A stretch of DNA of 64,000 bases from Brevundimonas sp. Root1279 (GTDB taxonomy: Bacteria; Pseudomonadota; Alphaproteobacteria; Caulobacterales; Caulobacteraceae), in NCBI RefSeq assembly GCF_001425945.1, contig NZ_LMEB01000001.1:310001-374000 (forward strand). Direction: 5' to 3'. The notes beneath the pieces are model-generated. The model was not told where the DNA came from, searched no databases, and saw only the letters and a program-made list of their open reading frames with translations. Positions 15,944-26,069 of the stretch are shown here, in pieces; position 1 is the first letter of the stretch, and the number at the start of each line of letters is the position of its first letter. The translations under genes were made by a program, and so were the position numbers.

Positions 15944-16779
15944 TGTCGAACCTCCCCATCGCCCTGATCCAGACCCGCACCCCGGCTTCGCCGGCGGCGG
16001 GCCTCGCCCACGTCGAACCGCTGGTCCGCCAGGCCGCGGCCGGCGGGGCGAAGCTGATCCTGACGCCTGAGGCCACCAATTTCCTGATCCAGGATCGCGC
16101 CGCCCGCGACGCCGTCCTGGCGGAGGCCGACCGCGATGCGACCGTCATCGGCCTGCGGGCGTTGGCGAGGGAGCTGGGCGTCTGGTTGCTGATCGGCTCG
16201 GCCATCGTCCGCTCGGGTCACGAGGGCGACGAGCGCGCCGCCAACCGCTCCATCCTGGTCGACGATCAGGGCGAGGTGGTCGCCACCTACGACAAGCTGC
16301 ACGTCTATGACGTCGACCTGCCGACCGGCGAGCGCTGGCGCGAGAGCGCTGCGGTGCGGCCCGGCGACGGCGCCGTGGTCGCCGACACCCCTTGGGGCAA
16401 GCTCGGTCTGACCATCTGCTACGACATCCGCTTCCCGCAGCTGCATCGCGCCCTGGCCAAGGCCGGGGCCGCCATGATCGCCGTGCCGGCCGCCTTCACC
16501 GTCCCGACCGGCGAGGCCCACTGGGAGACGCTGCTGCGCGCCCGGGCCATCGAGACCGGCGCCTATATCCTCGCCCCGGCCCAGGCCGGGACGCACGAGG
16601 ACGGCCGCAGGACCTGGGGTCGCTCGACGGTGGTGGCTCCGTGGGGCGAGGTCATCGCCAAGCTCGACCATGACGAGCCCGGCGTCCTGTACGCCGAGCT
16701 TGATCTGGAGGCGGTCGAAAAGGCCCGCAGCGCGGTGCCTCAGTTGACCCACGACCGGGCCTTCGCCCTTCCGTCATGA
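15943..16779 (+). CDS. carbon-nitrogen hydrolase (Nit1-like amidase)
   Basis: 278 residues of the nitrilase superfamily. The Glu-Lys-Cys triad is visible: Glu in LILTPEATNF (about 43), Lys in YDKLHVYD (about 112), and Cys in GLTICYDIRFPQ (about 154). The LHVYDVDLP segment matches the Nit1 branch, whose studied members hydrolyse deaminated glutathione. Its position directly after a glutaredoxin gene, with overlapping codons, fits a glutathione-related repair role, which is inferred. Confidence 0.88.
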   Translation: MSNLPIALIQTRTPASPAAGLAHVEPLVRQAAAGGAKLILTPEATNFLIQDRAARDAVLAEADRDATVIGLRALARELGVWLLIGSAIVRSGHEGDERAANRSILVDDQGEVVATYDKLHVYDVDLPTGERWRESAAVRPGDGAVVADTPWGKLGLTICYDIRFPQLHRALAKAGAAMIAVPAAFTVPTGEAHWETLLRARAIETGAYILAPAQAGTHEDGRRTWGRSTVVAPWGEVIAKLDHDEPGVLYAELDLEAVEKARSAVPQLTHDRAFALPS

Positions 16780-17207
16780 TCCGCTACGCCCTCCAGTGCG
16801 AGCACGGCCATGGCTTCGAAGCCTGGTTCGGGGCCTCGGCCGACTACGACGACCAGGCCGCGCGCGGGCTGGTGGAATGCCCGGAGTGCGGCTCCACGAC
16901 GATCAGCAAGCAGATCATGGCCCCGGCGGTCGCGGGGACGAAGAAGAGCGCCGCCGCGCCGGACGCGACCCAGCTGCGCACCATGATGACCCAGGCGGTC
17001 CGCGAGGTCCGCGCCCACGTCGAGCAGAATTTCGACTACGTCGGCGACGCCTTCGCGCGCGAGGCCCGCGACATCCACGAGGGCCGCTCGGAGAAGCGCG
17101 AAATCTACGGCGAGGCCAGCCCCGCCGAGGTGAAGAAGCTGCGCGACGACGGGGTGCCCTGCGCGCCCCTGCCGTCGCTCCCGCCGGACCCCGCTAAGCT
17201 CAACTGA
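16776..17207 (+). CDS. DUF1178 family protein
   Basis: 143 residues. It has the DUF1178 pattern: an N-terminal IRYALQCEHGHGFEAWFG, then a zinc-ribbon-like CPECGS (about 39), and the C-terminal GEASPAEVKKLRDDGVPCAPLP. The function is unknown. It overlaps the nitrilase gene by ATGA and closes the comF-grxC-nitrilase-DUF1178 run, a linkage that suggests co-transcription. Confidence 0.9.
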   Translation: MIRYALQCEHGHGFEAWFGASADYDDQAARGLVECPECGSTTISKQIMAPAVAGTKKSAAAPDATQLRTMMTQAVREVRAHVEQNFDYVGDAFAREARDIHEGRSEKREIYGEASPAEVKKLRDDGVPCAPLPSLPPDPAKLN

Positions 17208-17217
17208 GGCCAGACCG

Positions 17218-17664
17218 ATGTCGCCCGCCCTGCTCGCCGCCCTCGCGCTGGATCCGACGGTGGCCGACCTGTCCTGGATGTCCGGCTACTGGCTCAGCTG
17301 TGAGGACGGTCGCGAGGTGTCCGAAACGTGGAGCGACCCGCGCGGCGACCTGATGGTCGGCCATGGCGTGACCCTGTCCCGCGGCCGCTCCAGCTTTGAA
17401 CTGTTCCGCATCGCCCCGCACGAGGGCGGCGTCGCCTATTTCGCCCAGCCGTCGGGCGGGCCGGCGACGATCTTCGCCGCGGCCGAGGTCGGGTCGGACC
17501 ATGTCGTCTTCGTCAATCCGGAGCACGACTTCCCGCAGCGCGTCAGCTACCGCCTGGAAGGCGACGTTCTGAACGCCCGCATCGACGGCCAGATCGACGG
17601 CCAGCCGCAGGCGATGGAGTGGCGCTACCGCCGGGCCGAGCTCAACGCCCGCTGCCCGGCATGA
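17218..17664 (+). CDS. DUF6265-like protein
   Basis: 148 residues with a lipocalin/FABP-like beta pattern: LSWMSGYWLSCEDGREVSETWSDP near the N-terminus, GHGVTLSRGRSSFELFRI, then FVNPEHDFPQRVSYRLEGD. This matches the DUF6265 family in gene-order databases from memory. There is no signal peptide. It overlaps the GNAT gene by ATGA. Confidence 0.75.
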   Translation: MSPALLAALALDPTVADLSWMSGYWLSCEDGREVSETWSDPRGDLMVGHGVTLSRGRSSFELFRIAPHEGGVAYFAQPSGGPATIFAAAEVGSDHVVFVNPEHDFPQRVSYRLEGDVLNARIDGQIDGQPQAMEWRYRRAELNARCPA

Positions 17665-18158
17665 GCACCCTGGCCTGGCGACCGATGACCGAGGCGGACC
17701 TCGACGGCGTGGCCGCGGTCGCCGCGGTCGGCTTCCCGGATCATTTCGAGGGGCGCGACTGTTTCGAGAACCGGCTCGCGCTCAATCCGTCCGGCTGTTT
17801 CGTTTTGGCCGGGGAGGGGGGCGTGAAGGGTTACCTCGTCGCCTATCCGTGGACCTTCGGGAGCGCCCCGGCGCTCAACACCCTGATCGAGGCCCTGCCC
17901 GCCGAGGCGGACGTCTTCTACCTGCACGACCTGGCCCTGCATCCGGACGTGCGCGGCGGCGGCTGGTCCCGCCCGATCGTCGAACAGCTGGCCGTCGAGG
18001 CCGGCGCCGCCGGCTGGCCGGCCGTCGCCCTGGTCGCCGTCAACGACGCCGCCCCCTTCTGGGAGCGGCACGGCTTCGCGGTCAGCGACGCGTCGGGGAT
18101 GGCCGCGAAGCTCGCCAGCTATGGCCCCGACGCGCGCTACATGGTGCGCGAACTCTAG
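17661..18158 (+). CDS. GNAT family N-acetyltransferase
   Basis: 165 residues. The GNAT core is visible: WRPMTEADLDGVAAVAAVGFP at the N-terminus, and motif A at LHDLALHPDVRGGGWSRPIVEQL (about 91-113), where the acetyl-CoA pyrophosphate loop is the degenerate RGGGWSRP. NDAAPFWERHGF near the end is also typical. The substrate is unknown. The start overlaps the stop of the DUF6265 gene. Confidence 0.88.
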   Translation: MSTLAWRPMTEADLDGVAAVAAVGFPDHFEGRDCFENRLALNPSGCFVLAGEGGVKGYLVAYPWTFGSAPALNTLIEALPAEADVFYLHDLALHPDVRGGGWSRPIVEQLAVEAGAAGWPAVALVAVNDAAPFWERHGFAVSDASGMAAKLASYGPDARYMVREL

Positions 18159-18385
18159 TCGGCGTCGCGGGTCCAGCCCTTGCCGGCCATGCAGGCGGCG
18201 AAGGCGTCGCTGTGTTCGTTGCGGCCGGTGCTGTTGCGGCAGCCTTCGCGGGCGTCGTCGAAGGGCTGGGCGTTCTGGCCGCTCCAGCCGACGTGGTCAT
18301 GGCCGTCGGCGTCGATGACGGTGATGCAGGCCGAGGTCGACAGGGCGGCGGCGGCCACGGCGGCGAGGATCAGAAGGCGATTCAT
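18155..18385 (-). CDS. small lipoprotein
   Basis: 76 residues. The signal peptide MNRLLILAAVAAAALSTSAC carries a lipobox. The mature part has two further cysteines and many acidic residues and resembles small alphaproteobacterial envelope lipoproteins, with no known function. The start is fixed by a GGAG Shine-Dalgarno, and the longer frame is rejected. It overlaps the GNAT gene tail to tail by 4 bases. Confidence 0.7.
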   Translation of the reverse strand: MNRLLILAAVAAAALSTSACITVIDADGHDHVGWSGQNAQPFDDAREGCRNSTGRNEHSDAFAACMAGKGWTRDAD

Positions 18386-18542
18386 GGAACAGCTCCGGTT
18401 CGGGGGGATGGCGTTATCTCCCACCGCCAAGCTCGGCTGTCCCGTTACATCGACGCAAGGTCGCTGAACGCCTGTTCAGCTTGAGCGTAAGACGCAGCCC
18501 GGGGGACGGGAACCCTGCGCCTCGCCACGCGCTGCTGCGCCC

Positions 18543-19100
18543 ATGACCAAACGTCTCTCCCTCATACTCCTCCTCGGCGGTGCGGCTCTCGCCCTCGGCG
18601 CATGCGCCACCCTGCAACGCGGACCGGTCGGCAACGCCGCCGTTCCCCAGCCTGCGAAGGCGGTCGATCTCGATCGCTACGTCGGCCTCTGGTACGAGAT
18701 CGGCCGGTACGAGAACGGCTTCGAGCGCGGCTGCGAAGGCGTCACCGCGCGCTACGCCCGCCGCGAGGACGGCCTGGTCAGCGTGGTCAACAGCTGTCGC
18801 CAGGGCGGCCCGGACGGCCCGGAAAAGGTCTCCGAGGGCCGCGCCAAGGTGGTTGCGGGCAGCGACGGAGCCAAGCTGAAGGTCAGCTTCTTCGGCCCCT
18901 TCTTCGTCGGCGACTATTGGGTGCTCGACCGCGCGGACGACTATTCCTGGTCGATCGTGGGCGAGCCTTCCGGGCGGTACCTGTGGCTGCTCAGCCGGAC
19001 GGCCGAGCCCTCTCCCGAGATGCGTCGCGTCATGCTCGATCGCGCGCGCGACCTCGGCTACGACCTCGACCTGGTCCGGCCGACGCGACACGCCGGCTGA
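18543..19100 (+). CDS. blc: outer-membrane lipocalin (Blc family)
   Basis: 185 residues. The lipobox LGAC (Cys about 21) predicts an anchored lipoprotein. The lipocalin signature GLWYEIGRYENGFERGC (about 53-69) and the later FFVGDYWVLDRADDYSW match the Blc branch, which binds lipids such as lysophospholipids. The length and the second conserved Cys agree with Blc. Confidence 0.9.
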   Translation: MTKRLSLILLLGGAALALGACATLQRGPVGNAAVPQPAKAVDLDRYVGLWYEIGRYENGFERGCEGVTARYARREDGLVSVVNSCRQGGPDGPEKVSEGRAKVVAGSDGAKLKVSFFGPFFVGDYWVLDRADDYSWSIVGEPSGRYLWLLSRTAEPSPEMRRVMLDRARDLGYDLDLVRPTRHAG

Positions 19101-19106
19101 GGCTGA

Positions 19107-19910
19107 TCAGTCCCGGGTCGCGATCATCATGTAGTTGATGTCCGCGTCGGCGCTCTCGCTCCAGCGGTCGGCCAGCGGATTGTAGGCCAGGCCGTAGGGT
19201 CCGGTGACCGTCAGCGGCTCCTGGGACAGCATCGCCCGGATCTCGTCCGGCTTGAGGAACTGGCGCCAGTCGTGGGTCCCCGCAGGCACCCAGCGCAGCA
19301 CGTACTCGGCCGCGACCTTGCCCAGGGCCAGGGCCTTGAGCGTGCGGTTCAGGGTGGCGACGATCATCATCCCGCCGGGCTTCACCAGCCGCGAGCAGGC
19401 GCGGATGAAGGCTTCGGGGTCGGCGACGTGCTCAATGACCTCCATAGTCAGCACCACGTCGAATGGCCCGGCCCCCGAGGCTTCCATCTGCTCGACGGTG
19501 GCCGCGCGATAGGCGATGTCCAGGCCCTGCTGCTCGGCGTGGGCGCGGGCGGTGCCGATGTTCTCGCTGGAGGCGTCGACCGCCGTGACCTGGAAGCCCA
19601 TGCGCCGCATCGGCTCGGCGATCAGCCCGCCGCCGCAGCCGATGTCGATCAGGGTCAGGCCGGCGAAGGGTTCGCGGGTCTTCGGGTCGCGGGCGAAGCG
19701 CTCCGCCGCCCGGTCGCGGACGAAGGCCAGCCGGGCCGGATTGAACCGATGCAGGGGCGCGAAAGGGCCCTTGGCGTCCCACCATTCGGCCGCCTGGGCC
19801 GAGAAGCGGGCCACGTCTGCAGGATCGATCGACGGCCCCGCCGCCTGATCGTTGAATTCCCCCGCGGATTGGGGTTCCCGCGCCGATACGGTGTCGTTAG
19901 AAGCGACCAT
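19107..19910 (-). CDS. ubiG: ubiquinone biosynthesis O-methyltransferase
   Basis: About 267 residues from ATG 19910. UbiG performs the two O-methylations of ubiquinone synthesis. It has the SAM-binding [19 protein letters not shown] (about 77-95), [13 protein letters not shown] and [13 protein letters not shown], plus UbiG-specific [15 protein letters not shown]. Another in-frame ATG lies at 19946. The gene diverges from lysC, and the two 5' regions nearly overlap. Confidence 0.93.
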   Translation of the reverse strand: MVASNDTVSAREPQSAGEFNDQAAGPSIDPADVARFSAQAAEWWDAKGPFAPLHRFNPARLAFVRDRAAERFARDPKTREPFAGLTLIDIGCGGGLIAEPMRRMGFQVTAVDASSENIGTARAHAEQQGLDIAYRAATVEQMEASGAGPFDVVLTMEVIEHVADPEAFIRACSRLVKPGGMMIVATLNRTLKALALGKVAAEYVLRWVPAGTHDWRQFLKPDEIRAMLSQEPLTVTGPYGLAYNPLADRWSESADADINYMMIATRD

Positions 19911-19965
19911 GGGCCGAGGGATGAACCCGGACGGTCCTCCTTGCAAGACGGAGCTTCACGGCACG

Positions 19966-21240
19966 ATGACGCGGCCCGACCCAGCCAGACTGGTGATGAA
20001 GTTCGGCGGCACCTCAATGGCCGACCTGGAGCGCATTCGCCGCGCCGCCCGGATCGTCGCCGCCGAGGCCGCCTCGGGCAAGAAGGTCACCGTGGTCGTC
20101 TCGGCCATGGCCGGCAAGACCAATGAGCTGGTGGCGTGGACCGACGGCGCCGGCCGCCCCGGCCAGGGCATCGAGATGTCCGACGACGAATACGACGTCG
20201 TCGTCGCCTCGGGCGAGCAGGTGACCTCGGGCCTGCTGGCCCTGACCCTGCGCAACATGGGCCTGAACGCGCGCAGCTGGATGGGCTGGCAGATCCCGAT
20301 CATCACCGACGACGCCCACGGCCGGGCCCGCATCGACGACGTGCCGGGCGACGTGCTCGGGGCCGCCATCGATGCGGGCGAGATCGCCGTCGTCCCCGGC
20401 TTCCAGGGCGTCACCCGCGACGGCCGCATCACCACCCTGGGCCGCGGAGGCTCGGACACTTCGGCGGTGGCGGTGGCTGCGGCCCTGGGCTGTCCCTGCG
20501 ACATCTACACCGACGTCGACGGCGTCTACACCACCGACCCGCGCATCGAGCAGCGCGCCCGCCGCCTCGAAAAGGTCTCCTACGAGGAGATGCTGGAGAT
20601 GGCCTCCCTGGGCGCCAAGGTGCTGCAGACCCGCTCGGTCGAACTGGCCATGGCGAAACAGGTCCCGGTCCGGGTCCTGTCCAGCTTCATCGAACCCGAC
20701 GAGAACGGCGTGCTGCCCGCCAAGTCCGGCACCCTGATCTGCGACGAGGAGGAAATCGTGGAAAAACGCATCGTATCCGGCGTGACCATGAGCCGTGACG
20801 AGGCCCGCATCACCCTGCTGGGCCTGTCCGACCGGGTCGAGGCCCCCGCCGACGTCTTCACCCGGCTGGCTGACGCCAACGTCAACGTCGACATGATCGT
20901 CCAGAGCCAGGCCCGCACCGAGGGCGCGGTCAACCTGACCTTCACGACCGGCCGCCGCGACGCCCAGCGCGCCGCCGAGCTGATGCGCGCCGCGCAAGCC
21001 GAGATCGGCTTCGAGGAGCTGCGCGTCGACGAGGACGTGGCCAAGGTCTCGGTCGTCGGCGTGGGCATGCGCAGTCATGCGGGCGTCGCACAGACCATGT
21101 TCAAGGCGCTGGCCGACAAGGGCGTGAAGTTCCAGGCCATCTCCACGTCGGAGATCAAGATCAGCGTGCTGATCGATGCGGCCTATGCGGAACTGGCCGT
21201 TCGTGCGCTTCATTCGGCTTACGGATTGGAAGCGGTCTAG
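19966..21240 (+). CDS. lysC: aspartate kinase
   Basis: About 424 residues from ATG 19966, just before the kinase motif [11 protein letters not shown]. It makes aspartyl phosphate for lysine, threonine and methionine synthesis. [16 protein letters not shown] binds the substrate. Two ACT domains follow (about 280-424; [21 protein letters not shown] and [21 protein letters not shown]), which usually give feedback control by lysine or threonine. ATG 19921 is an alternative start. Confidence 0.95.
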   Translation: MTRPDPARLVMKFGGTSMADLERIRRAARIVAAEAASGKKVTVVVSAMAGKTNELVAWTDGAGRPGQGIEMSDDEYDVVVASGEQVTSGLLALTLRNMGLNARSWMGWQIPIITDDAHGRARIDDVPGDVLGAAIDAGEIAVVPGFQGVTRDGRITTLGRGGSDTSAVAVAAALGCPCDIYTDVDGVYTTDPRIEQRARRLEKVSYEEMLEMASLGAKVLQTRSVELAMAKQVPVRVLSSFIEPDENGVLPAKSGTLICDEEEIVEKRIVSGVTMSRDEARITLLGLSDRVEAPADVFTRLADANVNVDMIVQSQARTEGAVNLTFTTGRRDAQRAAELMRAAQAEIGFEELRVDEDVAKVSVVGVGMRSHAGVAQTMFKALADKGVKFQAISTSEIKISVLIDAAYAELAVRALHSAYGLEAV

Positions 21241-21289
21241 GAATTAAGCTTTGCGGCGCCCATCTGGGGCGCTCGAGACGGGAGGGGCC

Positions 21290-23557
21290 ATGCCGGTTGG
21301 CGGATTGACGACGAGGGGGCCGCGGAACCTCCTTCGCCAGATCCGCGAGGCTATGGCGGGGGCCGCGCCGCCCCAGGACCGGCTCGACACCGTCGTGCGC
21401 ATCATCGCCCAGTCGATGGTCGCCGAGGTTTGCTCCATCTATCTGCGCCGCGCGTCGGGCGAGCTGGAGCTGTTCGCCACCCAGGGCCTGAAGCCCGAGG
21501 CCGTGCACAACACCCGCCTGCGCCCCGGCGAGGGCCTGGTCGGCGAGGTGGCCCGCTCGGCCGAACCGATCAGCCTGTCGGACGCGCCTTCGCACCCCAG
21601 CTTCGCCTACCGCCCGGAAACCGGCGAAGATCCGTACCACGCCTTCCTCGGCGCCCCCCTGCTGCGCGGCGGCCGGGCCATCGGCGTGCTCGTCGTCCAG
21701 AACCGCTCCGAGCGGCGCTACGACGAGGACGAGATCGAGGACATCCAGACCATCGCCATGGTCCTGGCCGAGACCGTCGCCTCGGGCGAACTGCTGGCCC
21801 AGGAAGAGCTGCGCGACATCGAGGTCGCGCCGCACCGGCCCGAACGCCTCAAGGGCCAGCGCTTCGCTGAAGGGCTCGCCTACGGCCACGTCGTCCTGCA
21901 CGAGGCCCCGGTCCCGCCCGAGAACCTCCTCGCCGAGAACCAGCAGGTCGAGGAGATCCGTCTGCGCGAGGCCCTGATCGGGCTGAAGGCCAACATCGAC
22001 TCCATGCTCGAAGGCGGCATGGGCGGCCTGTCGGGCCCGTCCTTCGAAGTGCTCGAAACCTACCGCATGTTCGCCGACGACCGGGGCTGGAACCGGTCGC
22101 TGGAGGAGGCGGTGCGCACCGGCCTGACCGCCGAGGCCGCGGTCGACCGGGTCCGCAACGAACACCGCGCCCGCTTCGCCAAGGCTCGCGATCCCTACAT
22201 CCGCGAGCGGCTGCACGACTTCGAGGACCTGGCCAACCGCCTGCTGCGCGTCCTGGCCGGCGACCGCCCGGGCGAGCGGGAGATGCCCGACGACGCCATT
22301 CTCGTGGCGCGCAACCTCGGCCCGGCTGACCTGCTCGAATATCCGCGCCACAAGATCCGCGGCCTGCTGCTCGAGGAAGGCTCGGCGGCCAGCCACGCGG
22401 CCATCGTCGCCCGCGCCCTGCAGATCCCCTGCGTCGGCCGCCTCATGGGCCTGCGCGACCGCCTGTCCGAGGGCGATCTGGTCATCGTCGACGGCGAGAC
22501 CGGCGAGGCCTTCCTGCGTCCGCGCCCCGACATGCTGGCGGCCGTGCAGTCGCGCATCGAGGTCCGCAGCGAGCGGCAGAAGGAGTTCACCCGCCTTCGC
22601 GACGTGCCTGCCGTCACCCAGGACGGCACCCGCATCACCGTCCTGACCAACGGCGGCCTCGCCGTCGACCTGGAGAACCTCGACGCCACCGGCGCCGAGG
22701 GCATCGGCCTGTTCCGCACCGAGTTCCAGTTCATGGTCTCCGAGGAGCTGCCGCGCCTCGACGCCCAGACCGCCCTCTACAAGCTGGTGCTCGACACCGC
22801 CGGCGACCGGCCTGTCACCTTCCGCACCCTCGACATCGGCGGCGACAAGGTGCTGCCCTACCTGGAGACCGAGCGGGAGGAGAACCCGGCGCTTGGCCGT
22901 CGCGCCATCCGCCTCGGCCTCGACCGGCCCGGCCTGCTGCGCCTGCAGCTGCGCGCCCTGCTGACCGCCGCCGCCGGGCGTGAGCTGCGCGTCATGTTCC
23001 CGATGATCGCCACCGTCGACGAGTTCCGCGCCGCCCGCGAACTGGTCGACGTCGAGATCGCCTGGGCCCGCCGCCGCGGCCGCGCCCTGCCGGCCCTGCT
23101 GCGCGTCGGGGCGATGATCGAATGCCCCAGCCTGCTGTGGCACCTCGACGCCCTGCTGCCCCTGACCGACTTCGTCTCGATCGGCACCAACGACCTGTTC
23201 CAGTACATGTTCGCCGCCGACCGCACGAACCCGCTGGTCTCCGATCGCTACGACCCGCTGTCGCCCCCCGCCCTGCGCGCCCTGGCCGAGATCCAGAAGA
23301 AATGCGCCGACACCGGCACCCCGGTTTCGGTCTGCGGCGAACTGGCCGGCCGGCCGCTCGAAGCCTTCGCCCTTCTGACCCTCGGCTACACCCGGCTGTC
23401 GGCCCCGGCCGGCGGCGTCGGACCGGTCAAGCGCATGATCCTGTCCGCCGATCTGCCCGCCGCCCGCCGCGGCATGGCGAACCTGCTCGGCTCCTCCGCA
23501 GGATCGATCCGCGGCGAACTCGAAAGTCTGGCCCGGAAATTGAACGTCACGATCTGA
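21290..23557 (+). CDS. ptsP: nitrogen-PTS enzyme I (GAF plus PTS EI)
   Basis: 755 residues from ATG 21290 with GGAGGGG upstream. An N-terminal GAF domain (about 20-165) is followed by the PTS EI domains. The phosphorylated His is at about 369 in GSAASHAAIVARAL. The PEP-binding barrel contains GLFRTEFQFM and ends with VSVCGELAGRP. It transfers phosphate from PEP to NPr in the regulatory nitrogen PTS. It follows lysC by 50 bp, an order seen in several Caulobacterales. Confidence 0.95.
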   Translation: MPVGGLTTRGPRNLLRQIREAMAGAAPPQDRLDTVVRIIAQSMVAEVCSIYLRRASGELELFATQGLKPEAVHNTRLRPGEGLVGEVARSAEPISLSDAPSHPSFAYRPETGEDPYHAFLGAPLLRGGRAIGVLVVQNRSERRYDEDEIEDIQTIAMVLAETVASGELLAQEELRDIEVAPHRPERLKGQRFAEGLAYGHVVLHEAPVPPENLLAENQQVEEIRLREALIGLKANIDSMLEGGMGGLSGPSFEVLETYRMFADDRGWNRSLEEAVRTGLTAEAAVDRVRNEHRARFAKARDPYIRERLHDFEDLANRLLRVLAGDRPGEREMPDDAILVARNLGPADLLEYPRHKIRGLLLEEGSAASHAAIVARALQIPCVGRLMGLRDRLSEGDLVIVDGETGEAFLRPRPDMLAAVQSRIEVRSERQKEFTRLRDVPAVTQDGTRITVLTNGGLAVDLENLDATGAEGIGLFRTEFQFMVSEELPRLDAQTALYKLVLDTAGDRPVTFRTLDIGGDKVLPYLETEREENPALGRRAIRLGLDRPGLLRLQLRALLTAAAGRELRVMFPMIATVDEFRAARELVDVEIAWARRRGRALPALLRVGAMIECPSLLWHLDALLPLTDFVSIGTNDLFQYMFAADRTNPLVSDRYDPLSPPALRALAEIQKKCADTGTPVSVCGELAGRPLEAFALLTLGYTRLSAPAGGVGPVKRMILSADLPAARRGMANLLGSSAGSIRGELESLARKLNVTI

Positions 23558-23565
23558 CCCACGCC

Positions 23566-23585
23566 GGCCCTTCGGGCCTTTCGTG
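23566..23585 (+). terminator. possible terminator after ptsP
   Basis: The short hairpin GGCCC-TTC-GGGCC is followed by a TTT-rich stretch, 9 bases after the ptsP stop. Five base pairs only, so it is a weak candidate. Confidence 0.45.
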
Positions 23586-23614
23586 GCTAACAAATCGTTG
23601 ATCGGTCAGCTCTT

Positions 23615-24853
23615 ATGAGTTATCCACAAGGTGAACCCGGGGGGTCTGCGGGGTCGGGCCTTCAAGGCCATCCCGATATGATACAGGGTCCCCGTCTGAG
23701 TACCGTCGGCGCGAGTCTCTCGCCGGCAAGCGTGGGGTCGAGCGTCATGGCGCTGGATACGGGGCGAGGCTCCGAAGAGTATCGGGTGCATTCCGACTGG
23801 AAGGACGTGACTCCTTCGGTCACTGACGCGGCGACGCTCGGTGACGGCCTGCGCGTCGCCCGGGACCAGTCCGGCCGTTCCCTCGCCGAGCTCGCCAGCA
23901 TCACCCGCGTCCCGGCCCGCTACCTGACCGCCCTGGAGCAGAACGATTTCTCGGTCCTGCCCAACCGCGTCTTCTCGATCGGCTATGTGCGCGCCTACGC
24001 CTCGGCCCTGGGCCTCGATGAGCAACTGGCCGTCGAGCGTTTCAAGCGCGAGAGCCCGGACCCCTCGGTGCCGCTTCAGCCGCCGGTGGGCGTCGCCTTC
24101 GAGGAGGTGAAGCGCTACTCGCCCCGCCTGATCGCCGTCGGCGTCGCCCTGATCGTCGCCGTGGTCGGCTGGAACGTCTTCCAGCGCGTCAGCCTGATGC
24201 GCGCGCCGCAACCCTCGGACCTCGCCGCCGTGCCGGAGAGCTGGACCCTCGGCGCCGTGCCGGGCCAGGAGCAGGTCATCCGCCTGGCCGCGCCGCACCC
24301 CGCGCCGCCGGACCAGACCATCCCGGCCCTGTACATCACCCCCGGCCTCGAGACCGAGCTGACCGGCATCGACCCGACCTCGCCCGAGGCGCTCGCCGCC
24401 GCTGCTGCGGCCGCCGCCCCGGTCCAGAAGGCCTTCAATCCGCGCGGGGCCATCTACGGCTCGCCGGCCAACGCCTCGCAGGTCGTGCTGCAGGCCAAGA
24501 AGTCCGCCTATCTGATCGTGCGCATGGCGGACGGCCGCGTGCTGTTCGCCCGCCAACTGGCCGCCGGCGACGCCTGGCGCGCGCCGCTCGGCGTCTCGGC
24601 GACGGTGGATGTGCAGGACGTGACCGCCTTCGACGTCTATCTGAACGGCGAGCACGGCGGACCGCTGCAGGCGCAGCTGACGCCCCTGGCCCAGCTCAAC
24701 AGCCGCGCCCAGACCCAGGCCCGGACGAACGCAGCCGAGGTCGCCGCCCGCGCCGCAGCGGTTCAGGCCCAGGCTCAGCAGGCCCAGGCGCAGCTGCAAC
24801 CGGCGGTCGCCGCGGTCCCTGTGACTCCGACCCCGGCCGTCACTGGCGGCTGA
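23615..24853 (+). CDS. RodZ-like HTH membrane protein (DUF4115)
   Basis: 412 residues as drawn. A RodZ-type HTH is at about 74-130 (GDGLRVARDQSGRSLAELAS, PARYLTALEQNDFSVLP). One membrane segment follows (about 168-186, LIAVGVALIVAVVGWNVF), then a periplasmic DUF4115-like beta domain (about 285-355; ILVRMADGRVLFARQL-type strand) and an Ala/Gln tail. RodZ links MreB to the wall machinery. The start is uncertain because no clear Shine-Dalgarno is present. ATG 23678 and 23747 are alternatives, since the first 70 residues look unlike the family. Confidence 0.8.
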   Translation: MSYPQGEPGGSAGSGLQGHPDMIQGPRLSTVGASLSPASVGSSVMALDTGRGSEEYRVHSDWKDVTPSVTDAATLGDGLRVARDQSGRSLAELASITRVPARYLTALEQNDFSVLPNRVFSIGYVRAYASALGLDEQLAVERFKRESPDPSVPLQPPVGVAFEEVKRYSPRLIAVGVALIVAVVGWNVFQRVSLMRAPQPSDLAAVPESWTLGAVPGQEQVIRLAAPHPAPPDQTIPALYITPGLETELTGIDPTSPEALAAAAAAAAPVQKAFNPRGAIYGSPANASQVVLQAKKSAYLIVRMADGRVLFARQLAAGDAWRAPLGVSATVDVQDVTAFDVYLNGEHGGPLQAQLTPLAQLNSRAQTQARTNAAEVAARAAAVQAQAQQAQAQLQPAVAAVPVTPTPAVTGG

Positions 24854-24871
24854 TCCGCGACCCTGCGTGTC

Positions 24872-26059
24872 GTGGCCATGCCGCAATCGAAGGCCTATGT
24901 TGGCTCCAGCATGAGCCTTGACCACACCCACGTCCGCCCGTGGCGCCACATTGAGCGCCGCAAGAGCCGCCAGATCATGGTCGGGAACGTCGCCGTGGGC
25001 GGCGACGCCCCGATCACGGTCCAGTCGATGACCAACACCCCGACGTCTGACGCCGGGGCCACCATCGACCAGATCCGCCGTCTGGAGGAGGCCGGGGCCG
25101 ATATCGTCCGCGTCTCGTGCCCGGACGAGGACTCGACCGCCGCCTTCAAGACCATCGCCCGCGAGGCCAAGGTCCCGCTCGTTGCGGACATCCACTTCCA
25201 CTACAAGCGCGGCATCGAGGCGGCCCAGGCCGGCGCCGCCTGCCTGCGCATCAACCCGGGCAACATCGGCTCGGCCGATCGGGTCCGCGAAGTCATCCAG
25301 GCCGCCAAGGATCACGGCTGCTCGATGCGGATCGGCGTCAACGCCGGCTCGCTCGAGAAGGAGCTGCTCGAGAAATACGGCGAGCCCTGTCCCGACGCCA
25401 TGGTCGAGAGCGCGCTCAATCACGCCCGCATCCTGCAGGACCACGACTTCCACGAGTTCAAGATCTCGGTGAAGGCGTCCGACCCGTTCCTGACCGTCGC
25501 CGCCTACCAGCAGCTGGCCGAAGCCATCGACTGCCCGCTGCACCTCGGCGTCACCGAGGCCGGGCCGCTGCGCACCGGGACCATCAAGTCCGCCATCGGC
25601 ATGGGCTCCATGCTGTGGGCCGGCATCGGCGACACCATCCGCGTCTCCCTGGCCGCCGACCCGGTCGAGGAGATCAAGGTCGGCTTCGACATCCTCAAGT
25701 CGCTCGGCCTGCGCCACCGCGGCGTGAACATCATCGCCTGTCCGTCGTGCGCGCGGCAGGGCTTCAACGTCATCGAGACGGTCGGCATCCTCGAGGAGAA
25801 GCTGGCCCACGTGACGACGCCGATGTCGCTCTCGATCATCGGCTGCGTGGTCAACGGCCCGGGCGAGGCGCTCTACACCGACGTCGGTTTCACCGGCGGC
25901 GGCAAGGGTGCGGGCATGGTCTATCTGAACGGCAAGATCGCCCACAAACAGGCCAACGACGGCATGATCGACGAGATCGTCCAGCAGGTCGAACGCAAGG
26001 CCGCCGAACTGGACGCCGCCCGCGCCGCCGACAAGGGAGCGCTCGCCGCCGCGGAGTGA
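24872..26059 (+). CDS. ispG: 4-hydroxy-3-methylbut-2-enyl diphosphate synthase
   Basis: 395 residues from GTG 24872. ATG 24911 ([14 protein letters not shown]) is an equally good start. IspG (GcpE) is the penultimate enzyme of the non-mevalonate isoprenoid pathway and carries a 4Fe-4S cluster, with ligand cysteines in [10 protein letters not shown] and GCVVNGPGE near the C-terminus. [11 protein letters not shown] and [10 protein letters not shown] are also conserved. Confidence 0.95.
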   Translation: MAMPQSKAYVGSSMSLDHTHVRPWRHIERRKSRQIMVGNVAVGGDAPITVQSMTNTPTSDAGATIDQIRRLEEAGADIVRVSCPDEDSTAAFKTIAREAKVPLVADIHFHYKRGIEAAQAGAACLRINPGNIGSADRVREVIQAAKDHGCSMRIGVNAGSLEKELLEKYGEPCPDAMVESALNHARILQDHDFHEFKISVKASDPFLTVAAYQQLAEAIDCPLHLGVTEAGPLRTGTIKSAIGMGSMLWAGIGDTIRVSLAADPVEEIKVGFDILKSLGLRHRGVNIIACPSCARQGFNVIETVGILEEKLAHVTTPMSLSIIGCVVNGPGEALYTDVGFTGGGKGAGMVYLNGKIAHKQANDGMIDEIVQQVERKAAELDAARAADKGALAAAE

Positions 26060-26069
26060 GGAGGGACCG

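Noticed and set aside
23620..23628. Perfect DnaA box TTATCCACA at the start of the RodZ-like gene
   Set aside because: It forms codons 2-5 of the ORF. One such 9-mer per 64 kb on either strand is expected by chance, and no other box is nearby.
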